A DNA stretch of 64,000 nt from CAXXOK01 sp963664595. GTDB lineage: Bacteria > Bacillota > Clostridia > Christensenellales > Aristaeellaceae. Positions within the stretch are counted from its first letter, which is position 1. The number at the start of each line of letters is the position of its first letter. The translations under genes and the position numbers were made by a program. Where the stretch lies: assembly GCA_963664595.2 (NCBI GenBank), contig CAXXOK010000010.1, positions 1 through 64,000 of the forward strand, written 5' to 3'. Of this stretch, positions 57,601 to 64,000 are shown in pieces. A model generated the notes under the pieces. It was not told the origin of the DNA. It worked only from the letters and a program-made list of their open reading frames with translations, and made no database searches.

Positions 57601-57663
57601 ATGTCGCTGTTATTCCTTGTGATCATGGTCCTTGATATCGTCAAACGAAGCAAGAGAAAATGA
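54604..57663 (+). CDS. GH3 beta-glucosidase with permuted domains, two membrane anchors
   Basis: A 1,019-residue enzyme. N-terminal membrane helix (about 17-35). Next is the GH3 C-terminal alpha/beta domain (GEGAVLLKNTNSTLPLTNREV...GGTGSGSV), then an FN3-like domain (KAVQIYAQKPYTEYDKQNQIEKASVELVGYGK), then the GH3 catalytic barrel with KHFVLNDQEEQRQG and the nucleophile Asp891 in VTDMYDG. A last helix (about 985-1010) and KRSKRK end the protein. C-then-barrel order is known in some Firmicute GH3 enzymes; being anchored at both ends is notable. AGGAG precedes ATG 54604. Confidence 0.88.
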   Translation: MMSTRKSTGKSRTTAKKILLNVSVALLAILYMLNSIANENAGQINSALGIAATKTVYIGDGDPNEYPRYYESSYDTIAELKAAGLAKVREVEGEGAVLLKNTNSTLPLTNREVSLFGATAISPVYGGTGSGSVSSADAPTYPQVLTEAGFHIVNTAMLDWYKEEELGRDFSSGDINEASWKKISKADIVDSFGKGETAIFILGRIGGEGNDLKSVDHNDGRNGDYLTLNKAEGQILEGLKGLKDEGKINSIIVLINSANPVSAAFLNDEAYGIDAALWIGSVGQTGLYAVADLLTGTVNPSGSLPDTWWTDNLLDPAMANFGTYTYENAAAYNFGSSSRAFTSYVVYQEGIYVGYRYTETRYEDKILGTAGTGDYVYQDVVAYPFGYGLSYTDFALTDMQVSKSGSGTDTKYSIRVKVTNTGSLAGKKAVQIYAQKPYTEYDKQNQIEKASVELVGYGKTSVLQPGASETVSVDVPEYFLTSYDAYGTGVYILDEGTYYFTAADNAHTAVNNILAAKGKTAADGMTADGNAEMTVETVYAFDSDTYAKALGTGNRVNSLFAQTDINRYSGRGDNHVVYVSRSDWENTLQLWTPDDNGYNSHYVRLGMTDQMAADAVLDTADLPENDGNWPTMGSTGTNYQLIDLLNDENGDPVSYNDPMWEQLLDQLTYGQLSRLCAVGLRMTIDIDTIGKPETLDHNGPGGITQKYGAGTNGYANQTNDPDRGLTGTCYPSNNIIAATFNDALAREVGELIGEDAMWAGYAGFYGTGLNIHRTPYAGRVFEYYSEDGILTGLIAAAETSAIQSKGVYVYNKHFVLNDQEEQRQGIGTWCNEQALREIYLRAFELPIVYADAKCVMTSFNRLGAIWSGALYPLQTSWLRGEAGMTGFAVTDMYDGIYMSKPHEVLAGNDIPDNYPGVTGTGTDADTDAAGLGSEFAAYGPNGSTPNAQIAQAMRTSAHRILYTVLHSRGMDGLSADIVIKSVTPWWSVMLTAAIYLFAAMSLLFLVIMVLDIVKRSKRK

Positions 57664-57850
57664 GCGTTCCAATTGCCTTAGAAGGCAAGCGTTGATACTG
57701 TGGTTGCGCAATGAGGGAGGAGATCATGGGAAGGGTGCCTTCCCGATGACTATCTCAATACCGGCATTCCTGATTCCTGCTGAACAGAGGATATCAGCAT
57801 ACCCTCTGCGTATTTGCAACTATGGATGAGAATGAAAGTAAGGCGGTAAA

Positions 57851-59776
57851 ATGAGACGACGAATATTGCTGCAGGATATGTGGCAGTTTACGAACCCCGA
57901 TGGCAGGATTACGTCCGTATCGCTCCCGCACACATGGAACGGGAGTGACGGACAGGATGGCGAGGATGATTACTATCGTGGTACGTGCTTATATGAAACG
58001 ATGGTTTCGCGCCCCGATTTTGACCCCGCTTCGGAGTGCGTATATCTGGAATTCTGCGGCGTGAATGCATCGGCCCAGGTAAAGCTCAACGGGTACGATT
58101 GCTGCCATCATGACGGTGGATATTCTGCTTTCCGTGCGGAGGTTACCGCTTTGCTGGCCAATAGAAACGAACTGCGGGTAACCGTTGACAACGGTAAAAA
58201 TAACAGGGTCTATCCGCAAAAGGCAGACTTCACGTTTTACGGCGGAATATATCGTGACGTGAATTTGCTGGTTATCAACAAAAAGCACTTTGATCTGGAT
58301 TATTTCGGCGGCAGTGGCGTTAAAGTGACCCCCGTCCTTGATGGTGAAACCGCTATGATAACGGTTGAGAGCTCGCATAATGCTCCACAGGCCCAAACGA
58401 AGGTCACTTTGCTGGATGCCGATGGCATGATTGCAGCGACCGGAGAAGGCAGCCAAGCCGTACTGCAGCTTCGTAAACCGCACTTGTGGCATGGCCTGGC
58501 GGACCCCTATCTGTATTCGGCGCGGGTCCAGCTGGTAGAGAATGAAACAGTGCTTGACGAAGTTTCTGTGCGGTTTGGCGTGCGGTCCTTCCATGTTGAC
58601 AAGGACAAAGGGTTCTTTCTCAATGGCAGACAGTATCCGCTGCATGGCGTGGCCCGCCATCAGGATCGCCCCGGTGTGGGTAATGCGCTGACCGTAGCTG
58701 ATCATGATGAGGATCTGGCATTGATTCGTGATATAGGCGCAAACTGCATTCGATTGGCACATTATCAGCACGATCAGTATTTTTACGATCGTTGTGATGA
58801 GCTTGGCTTTGTCGTATGGGCTGAAATCCCATATATATCCGAACATATGCCCAATGGCCGTGAAAATACGGTAACACAGATGAAGGAGCTGATCGTTCAG
58901 AATTATCATCATCCCTGCATTGTGTGCTGGGGTATATCCAATGAGATCACAATCTCGACAAAAAATAAAAAAGATATGCTGGATAATCACCGGATGCTGA
59001 ATGATCTGATTCACGACATGGACCCTACGCGTTTGACGGCAGTGGCCTGCTATGCCATGTGCAGCCCGTTTCATCCGGTGGCGCATATCTCGGATCTGGT
59101 CGGCTGGAATCTTTACCTGGGATGGTATGTGCCGGGGTTATTCCTCAACGATCTATGGATATCCTTTTTCCACTGGGTTTATCCCAAACGCCGTCTCAGC
59201 TACTCCGAGTATGGCTGTGAGGGCATGCCAAACCTTCATGCACGCAAGCCGCGCCGAAAGGACCACACAGAAGAATACCAGGCGGTTTACCATGAATATA
59301 TGCTGCGCTGTTTTCAGCGTCACCCGTATATGTGGAGCACTTTTGTATGGAATATGTTCGATTTTGCTGCGGATGCACGCGATCAGGGCGGTGAGCCCGG
59401 AATGAACCACAAAGGCCTGGTTACATTTGACCGTCGAACCAGGAAAGACAGCTATTATGTATATAAGGCATTCTGGAGCGAAGAGCCGTTTGTCCATATT
59501 GCAGGCAAGCGTATGGCGGATCGTACCGGACATAAAACCAAGGTTCATGTTTATACCAACCAGCCTCACGTGAAACTGTACAACAATGGTGAGCTAGTTG
59601 CACAGGCAGATGTGAACAAAACGGCAACTTTTATCGTATCAATGGCGGAACGCAATCATTTGGAGGCGTTTGCAGGGGATGTAAGCGACCGCACAGTGAT
59701 CAACAGAACGGCTGTGCCGAATCCCTCCTATTCACTCAAAAAGGCACGAAAGAAACAGAAAAGCAATTGGGTATAA
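57851..59776 (+). CDS. GH2 glycoside hydrolase (beta-galactosidase/glucuronidase type)
   Basis: A 641-residue cytoplasmic enzyme (no signal peptide). Sugar-binding jelly roll (LPHTWNGSDGQDGEDDYYRGTCLYE), Ig-like domain, and barrel with FLNGRQYPLHGVARHQDRPG, the acid/base Glu365 in WGISNEIT and nucleophile Glu453 in SYSEYGCEG. The late NHKGLVTFDRRTRK segment is the lactase/glucuronidase loop and does not settle the substrate. It is 187 bases after GH3 and 34 before the GPH symporter; they likely work in one pathway. Confidence 0.88.
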   Translation: MRRRILLQDMWQFTNPDGRITSVSLPHTWNGSDGQDGEDDYYRGTCLYETMVSRPDFDPASECVYLEFCGVNASAQVKLNGYDCCHHDGGYSAFRAEVTALLANRNELRVTVDNGKNNRVYPQKADFTFYGGIYRDVNLLVINKKHFDLDYFGGSGVKVTPVLDGETAMITVESSHNAPQAQTKVTLLDADGMIAATGEGSQAVLQLRKPHLWHGLADPYLYSARVQLVENETVLDEVSVRFGVRSFHVDKDKGFFLNGRQYPLHGVARHQDRPGVGNALTVADHDEDLALIRDIGANCIRLAHYQHDQYFYDRCDELGFVVWAEIPYISEHMPNGRENTVTQMKELIVQNYHHPCIVCWGISNEITISTKNKKDMLDNHRMLNDLIHDMDPTRLTAVACYAMCSPFHPVAHISDLVGWNLYLGWYVPGLFLNDLWISFFHWVYPKRRLSYSEYGCEGMPNLHARKPRRKDHTEEYQAVYHEYMLRCFQRHPYMWSTFVWNMFDFAADARDQGGEPGMNHKGLVTFDRRTRKDSYYVYKAFWSEEPFVHIAGKRMADRTGHKTKVHVYTNQPHVKLYNNGELVAQADVNKTATFIVSMAERNHLEAFAGDVSDRTVINRTAVPNPSYSLKKARKKQKSNWV

Positions 59777-59810
59777 ACGGGATACCGGCTCCATGAAAGG
59801 GAGAATGAAA

Positions 59811-61379
59811 ATGGCAGAGAAGACCAGCGGTACACATGGGAATATGAACAGGGCAAAACCGTTCCAACTAGCGTTGTTTCCCATGAACAACGGGGCAACA
59901 AATGTATATTTCATATTGGTTCTGGCCTATATGCTGAATTTTGGAAGCGGCGTTTTGGGGATCGCGGCGATTTTCGTTTCCGTGATGATCACCGGAATGC
60001 GTTTGTTTGACGCGATCACAGATCCGATTATCGGTGCGATGATTGACCGGACGAACGGCAAGCTTGGAAAATTCCGCCCGTTTATGATCCTGGGAAATAT
60101 ACTCATGGCCATCAGTATTGCTGCACTATATATACTCACACCGTTGATTCCGGAAAGCTCCATGTGGCTGCGGTATACCATGTTTATCATATTGTATATC
60201 ATATGGGTGCTCGGGTATACTTTTCAGACCGCCTGTACGCGTTCCGGTCAGACGGTATTGACAAACGATCCAAAACAACGGCCGATGTTCACGCTCTTCA
60301 ACACGATTGGCAGTTTGATCGGCATGGGTGCAATGCAGTTTCTTGCACCTGTTTTTGGGAAAATGGCCGGTGGCTACAATACAGCGGAATTTTTTCGGCT
60401 GTTTGCACCGATCGGAATCATTGTTTCGCTTGTGCTGACAATATTGGCGGTGATCGGGATCTGGGAGAAAGACCAACCGAAATATTTCGGCCTTAGCAGC
60501 GCGAAGCCGGCAAAGGTTAAGGTTGCTGAATACATCGCCATATTGAAGGGCAACAAGCCCATGCAGCATCTCATGGTTGCCGGCGCCGGCTGCAAACTTG
60601 CGCTGTCGATTGCCACACACACCGCTGTGCTGTGTATGCTGTATGGAAGCATGATGTCCAACTACGACGGGCTGTATCTGCCGATGATGGTGATTGGCTA
60701 TGTGTTTTCGGCACCGTTTTTTATGATGACGATCCGCACGTCACAGAAACATGGGCAGAAGGCCTCGTTGCAGAGATTTGTCGGTCTGGCGCTTTTGATG
60801 TATGTTGGTGTGCTGGTGTTGCTCCTGCTTTGGCGGCAGGGAGATCCTGCGTTTACGCTGACACTTATGAACAATAACGGGCTGAGTATCAATTTGTACA
60901 CGGTTCTGTTCATTCTCTTCTTTGGCGTGGGATACGGCGCCTACTATTCCACGGCGGACATGCCGATCCCGATGGTGGCGGACTGTTCCGATTATGAAAC
61001 ATGCCGATCCGGCAAATACATTCCCGGAATCATGGGGACGTTGTTCAGCCTGGTGGACAAATTGGTTTCATCGGTTGGCTCGCTGGTTGTAACGATTGCC
61101 GTGATGCTGATCGGCTTGCACGAGATTCCGGATCAATATTCACCGTATACCCCAGGTATGAATTGGATCGTTATCGTACTATTTTGCATAATCCCTATGC
61201 TGGCATGGATTATCACGCTGATTGCCATGAAGGGTTATTCTCTGACCGGGGATAAAATGCTTGAAATTCAAGCGATTAATCATGCCCGCAAGAAAGCGAT
61301 AGCCGAAGGGATGACATTGGAGCAGGCCATGCAAACGTATCAGGATGACGATCATTCGCAGCCGGAGAATATGAGTTGA
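59811..61379 (+). CDS. GPH-family sugar:cation symporter
   Basis: A 522-residue transporter with 12 predicted helices. The GPH signatures are MRLFDAITDPIIGAMIDRTNGKLGKFRPFM and the middle loop WEKDQPKYFGL, plus VADCSDYETCRSGKYIPGIMG. It moves glycosides, pentosides or hexuronides with H+ or Na+. Start at ATG 59811, 8 bases after AAAGGGAG; two earlier ATGs in frame lie in or before the ribosome site. It ends the GH3/GH2 operon. Confidence 0.9.
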   Translation: MAEKTSGTHGNMNRAKPFQLALFPMNNGATNVYFILVLAYMLNFGSGVLGIAAIFVSVMITGMRLFDAITDPIIGAMIDRTNGKLGKFRPFMILGNILMAISIAALYILTPLIPESSMWLRYTMFIILYIIWVLGYTFQTACTRSGQTVLTNDPKQRPMFTLFNTIGSLIGMGAMQFLAPVFGKMAGGYNTAEFFRLFAPIGIIVSLVLTILAVIGIWEKDQPKYFGLSSAKPAKVKVAEYIAILKGNKPMQHLMVAGAGCKLALSIATHTAVLCMLYGSMMSNYDGLYLPMMVIGYVFSAPFFMMTIRTSQKHGQKASLQRFVGLALLMYVGVLVLLLLWRQGDPAFTLTLMNNNGLSINLYTVLFILFFGVGYGAYYSTADMPIPMVADCSDYETCRSGKYIPGIMGTLFSLVDKLVSSVGSLVVTIAVMLIGLHEIPDQYSPYTPGMNWIVIVLFCIIPMLAWIITLIAMKGYSLTGDKMLEIQAINHARKKAIAEGMTLEQAMQTYQDDDHSQPENMS

Positions 61380-61392
61380 GAATTTGGTTTCA

Positions 61393-61421
61393 TTGCATAG
61401 GCATTTGATGCATGATATAAT
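61393..61421 (+). promoter_or_regulatory. Promoter of the two-component operon
   Basis: TTGCAT (61393-61398), 17 bp, perfect TATAAT (61416-61421). The 300-base leader before the regulator start contains the palindromic repeat. Confidence 0.65.
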
Positions 61422-61440
61422 TTTATCGCGGTATTCAGGT

Positions 61441-61596
61441 AAGCGATGAACAAATCCTTTGCACACTGGCGTGTTGGATTTTCGCCGGGTCAGGCTCGCA
61501 GAACCCTTGAGGCAGCGCTGCTACTGCTGCGGGCTGCGCAAACCCGACCCAACAAAAATCCAACGCACCATCGCACAAGTGCTTTATTCATCGCTT
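61441..61596. repeat. Palindromic intergenic repeat, 156 bp
   Basis: The left arm starts AAGCGATGAA and the right arm ends TTCATCGCTT. Over about 65 bases each arm pairs with the other (shared blocks AGCGATGAA, GTTGGATTTT, GGGTC), leaving an inner part with further GCAGC/GCTGC stems. It carries a 57-codon open frame that is probably spurious. It looks like a MITE or hairpin-forming repeat. Confidence 0.65.
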
Positions 61597-61724
61597 GTCT
61601 GGGGTGGGTTCTGTGATAAAATAACCGCTGTTTGACAAATCACGGGATAAGTACCCGCAATTGTTGCAGCGGCTTTTCTTTCTTATCATTGAAGAATGAC
61701 GTACACCGAAAGGAGATCATGATC

Positions 61725-62429
61725 ATGCTATTAATTGCGATTGTGGATGATTCCGCGCAAGATGCCGATATCCTGAAAAGGCAGGTTGAACAGTATCTGA
61801 CGGAATCGAAGGAACCGTATTTGATTCATGTCTACCATGACGGTGTGGAATTTATCCGTAGCCCGGAAGAACACAGCATTGCTTTTTTGGATATCCATAT
61901 GGAAAAAATCGATGGTCTTGAGGCGGCGCACTTCATCCGCAAGATCAGCAAAGATACGATTTTGATATTTGTAACCGGCATGGCACAAATGGCGATCCGG
62001 GGATATGAAGTAGATGCCTTGGATTTTATTATCAAACCGACCGATCAACGCTCCATTGACCGCGTGATGAGCAAGGCGATCAAGCGCATACAGAATCAGC
62101 TTGGCGTTACAGTGGTGTTAAAAACGTCCAGAGACATCATCAGTATTTCGTCCAACAAGATTTATTTCATTGAAGTTTACGATCATGATTTGATTTATCA
62201 TACTGAGCAGGGAGAATATCGGGTACGCGGGCAGCTATACGAGGCAAGAAAACAATTGGATGAGAAGCAGTTTATTCTTTGCCATCGCTCTTACCTGGTC
62301 AATCTGCGCCACATCTCAAGCGTACATGATGAGTATTTAATCGTGAATGGAAAGAAAGTACTGATCTCAAAATCTCACCGCAAGGAGATCGAACGTCGAT
62401 TTGTAAGTTATCTGGGTGAAAATTTATGA
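61725..62429 (+). CDS. LytTR response regulator
   Basis: A 234-residue regulator. Receiver domain with Asp8/Asp9 and phospho-acceptor Asp56 (AFLDIHME), then Lys in IKPTDQ. LytTR DNA-binding domain in about 135-234 (ISISSNKIYFIEVYDHDLIYHT...FILCHRSYLVNLRHISSVHDEYLIVNGKKVLISKSHR). ATG 61725 is 9 bases after AAAGGAG; ATG 61719 is too close. It overlaps the kinase gene by 4 bases. Such AgrA/VirR-like regulators usually answer peptide signals, but no peptide gene is seen here. Confidence 0.92.
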   Translation: MLLIAIVDDSAQDADILKRQVEQYLTESKEPYLIHVYHDGVEFIRSPEEHSIAFLDIHMEKIDGLEAAHFIRKISKDTILIFVTGMAQMAIRGYEVDALDFIIKPTDQRSIDRVMSKAIKRIQNQLGVTVVLKTSRDIISISSNKIYFIEVYDHDLIYHTEQGEYRVRGQLYEARKQLDEKQFILCHRSYLVNLRHISSVHDEYLIVNGKKVLISKSHRKEIERRFVSYLGENL

Positions 62430-63772
62430 ACTCAACCTGGTGGATCACCTATATTGACTGGCGCTTGTCGTCGGGGGTTATTTTCTTCATTCTGCTGCTG
62501 CTTTGGGGCAGAGGAGAAAAACGCACCCATTACGTTTGGCGTGTAGCGGCAAGCGGCCTGTTGCTGATCGGCGGAAGCTGGAGCATGCGGTTTGTTATTG
62601 AAGAAGTACTTCAAACGCTTGTTGCGTCAGCGCTTGGGTATACGCTCTTTATTGTGATCATGAGCATGCTATATCTGGCAACGTATTGGTTTTGCCGAAA
62701 AACATCAGTCAGTGAGTATTTGTTTAACAGTACACTGGCGCTTACCGTTTATCGCCTGGCCTGGGATGCAATGAAAATGATCACCAACGGAATGCTAAAC
62801 TTTCGGCTGCCATGGCCCATTGTCAGTCTATATCAATCGCTTTTCTCTTATGGAATCTATATACTGATCAGCGTTTTGTGCTACCTGTTCTATCTGCGAA
62901 TCGCCAAGGACCGCTGCCAGCTGCATGTGAAAACGATGTCCTGGCTATTTCTCATTGTGATTCTCTGCCAGATGCTTTTGGAATTCAGCTATCGTATAGC
63001 GGGGTCCGGCAACAGCGCTCAGCATTTATTCCTGTTCTTTTTTACTTCGTTTATGTACAGTTTGATGAGTTTCGCGCTGCTGCTGATACTTCCGTATCTG
63101 GATCGGCTCCAACAGGATAAGACGCGGATGGAAAATTTCATCAACAGCAAAACAAAGTATTACGAGATCAGCAGTACAGGGATTTTGTCGCTCCAGACGA
63201 AATGCCACGATTTGAAACATCAAATCAAACTCATTCGATCGGCAGAGGGGAAGATACAGTTTGACCAGTATATCGATCATCTGGAAGAGTCGATTAACGA
63301 GTACAATACAGTTGTCGAAACAGGCAATAAAAGCCTGGATATTGTTTTAACGGAGAAGAACATCATCTGTCAGAGCAAGGGGATTAAATTCAGCTACATA
63401 TTGGATGGTATAATATTCAACTTTTTGTCCGAAATGGATATATATGCTTTGTTTGGCAATATTATGGATAATGCCATTGAAAGCTTCGACCATATATCCA
63501 ACCGTGAGTGCTGCTATATCACAATGAAAGCGGCCAGGCAAAATGGTCTGGTTATCCTGTTTACAGAGAATTACTTTGAAAACGAACTCAAATATAAACA
63601 AGGGAAACTGATTACGAATAAAAAGGAAAAACAGCTTCACGGTTTCGGCCTGCGGTCTATTGGCGCAATCGCAAAGAAGTATGGGGGACTGATTTCGATT
63701 CAAGCAGAGAATCAGGTGTTTAAGCTTACGGTAACGATGGTTGATCAATCCGATAAAGCCTGCTCATTGTGA
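62426..63772 (+). CDS. HPK10-type sensor histidine kinase (AgrC/VirS-like)
   Basis: A 448-residue membrane kinase. Six to seven helices (about 15-230), then a dimerisation helix with phospho-acceptor His261 in KCHDLKHQI, and a GHKL ATPase with FGNIMDNAIE (N box) and GFGLRSIGAI (G box). No extracellular sensor domain, which fits signal detection in the membrane. ATGA overlap with the regulator gene. Could sense a peptide or a lipid-like molecule. Confidence 0.92.
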   Translation: MNSTWWITYIDWRLSSGVIFFILLLLWGRGEKRTHYVWRVAASGLLLIGGSWSMRFVIEEVLQTLVASALGYTLFIVIMSMLYLATYWFCRKTSVSEYLFNSTLALTVYRLAWDAMKMITNGMLNFRLPWPIVSLYQSLFSYGIYILISVLCYLFYLRIAKDRCQLHVKTMSWLFLIVILCQMLLEFSYRIAGSGNSAQHLFLFFFTSFMYSLMSFALLLILPYLDRLQQDKTRMENFINSKTKYYEISSTGILSLQTKCHDLKHQIKLIRSAEGKIQFDQYIDHLEESINEYNTVVETGNKSLDIVLTEKNIICQSKGIKFSYILDGIIFNFLSEMDIYALFGNIMDNAIESFDHISNRECCYITMKAARQNGLVILFTENYFENELKYKQGKLITNKKEKQLHGFGLRSIGAIAKKYGGLISIQAENQVFKLTVTMVDQSDKACSL

Positions 63773-63917
63773 CAAAATTATCCGAACCATCCTGACGCCG
63801 AATACTTTGGGCAGCTTGCTCCACGACAGCAGTTTTCCGCAGGCGTAAACGCAGGCAGTATTCTGCGATTTCCTGTTTACGTGTATTCAATGTGTTATTA
63901 TTGGCCGTTAACGACAT
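63726..63917 (-). pseudogene. Possible N-terminal fragment of an IstB-like protein
   Basis: A 63-codon frame on the minus strand (NNNTLNTRKQEIAEYCLRLR then LRKTAVVEQAAQSIRRQDGS). The pattern RK.EI.EYC..L.L....VE resembles the start of IS21 IstB-type helper ATPases, but the ATPase part is missing and the frame ends inside the kinase gene on the other strand. No clear ribosome site. The assignment is tentative. Confidence 0.25.
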
Positions 63918-64000
63918 AGAAATACATTCACGACAAATTAAAGCCAATACGTTCGTCTGGCTGAAGATACACGCCATCCTCATGGTTGTATGCGTCGAAT

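Noticed and set aside
57728..57744. GGGAAGG/CCTTCCC hairpin between GH3 and GH2 as a terminator
   Set aside because: Only 7 bp, no T-run, and the genes appear to form one operon.
61447..61617. A 57-codon frame inside the palindromic repeat
   Set aside because: It is entirely within the inverted repeat and has the Arg/Ala/Leu-rich look of frames produced by folding repeats; no ribosome site.
1..64000. CRISPR array
   Set aside because: No set of regularly spaced direct repeats of 23-40 bp was seen on either strand.

Overview
The window looks like a chromosomal segment of a gut-type Firmicute of class Clostridia. The evidence is strong AGGAGG-type ribosome sites, TTGACA/TATAAT promoters, an AgrC/VirS-type histidine kinase with a LytTR regulator, a domain-permuted membrane-anchored GH3 glucosidase, a GPH sugar symporter and Firmicutes-type siphophage modules. 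Host genes are moderately GC-rich by eye, and several cargo genes are clearly more AT-rich. Genus cannot be fixed from sequence alone.

Layout. (1) 1-4450, host: the end of a HisH/HisF-type amidotransferase pair carrying three apparent single-base insertions, a polytopic membrane protein, a phosphofructokinase and a truncated GT-C glycosyltransferase fragment. (2) 4610-40993: a siphovirus prophage of about 36 kb in the 3' half of tRNA-Pro(GGG). The 52-bp attL and attR differ at six positions, four of which are two compensatory pairs in the T stem. Left to right it carries a GT-C membrane protein and a ferredoxin (both cargo), lysis genes with an adenine methyltransferase between holin and endolysin, tail fibre and baseplate genes, tape measure, a tail chaperone with an A-AAA-AAC frameshift site, head genes, terminases and HNH nuclease, hicAB, a short tyrosine recombinase, DnaD-type replication, early regulators, and a rightward lysogeny block. 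The lysogeny block holds the XRE repressor, a DUF5677-like gene, ImmA, a DUF4062-like gene and the integrase. All lytic genes read leftward. (3) 41018-45416: two secreted alpha/beta hydrolases, and between them an IS481-family element nested inside a structured MITE-like repeat, with a clear 5-bp target duplication. (4) 45498-51149: an AraC regulator diverging from a four-gene sugar-acid operon (PfkB kinase, 6-phosphogluconate dehydrogenase, mannonate-type SDR, LarA-type nickel epimerase). (5) 51398-54061: galactofuranose-type surface genes (glf, GT2, small membrane protein). (6) 54604-63772: glycoside use (permuted GH3, GH2, GPH symporter) followed by a LytTR/HPK10 two-component system whose leader contains a 156-bp palindromic repeat.

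How it works together. The right half suggests an organism that breaks down plant or host glycans: it anchors a glucosidase at the membrane, imports the products, finishes hydrolysis in the cytoplasm, and feeds sugar acids into central metabolism. The most interesting inference is in the sugar-acid operon. It lacks mannonate dehydratase and KDG aldolase but has a LarA homologue with the cofactor lysine and nickel-ligand histidine at family spacing. It could run fructuronate to mannonate to gluconate to 6-phosphogluconate to ribulose 5-phosphate. The second candidate system is the AT-rich prophage cargo (DUF5677-like and DUF4062-like genes) wrapped around the repressor/ImmA/integrase block, which is placed like a lysogen-expressed phage-defence module.
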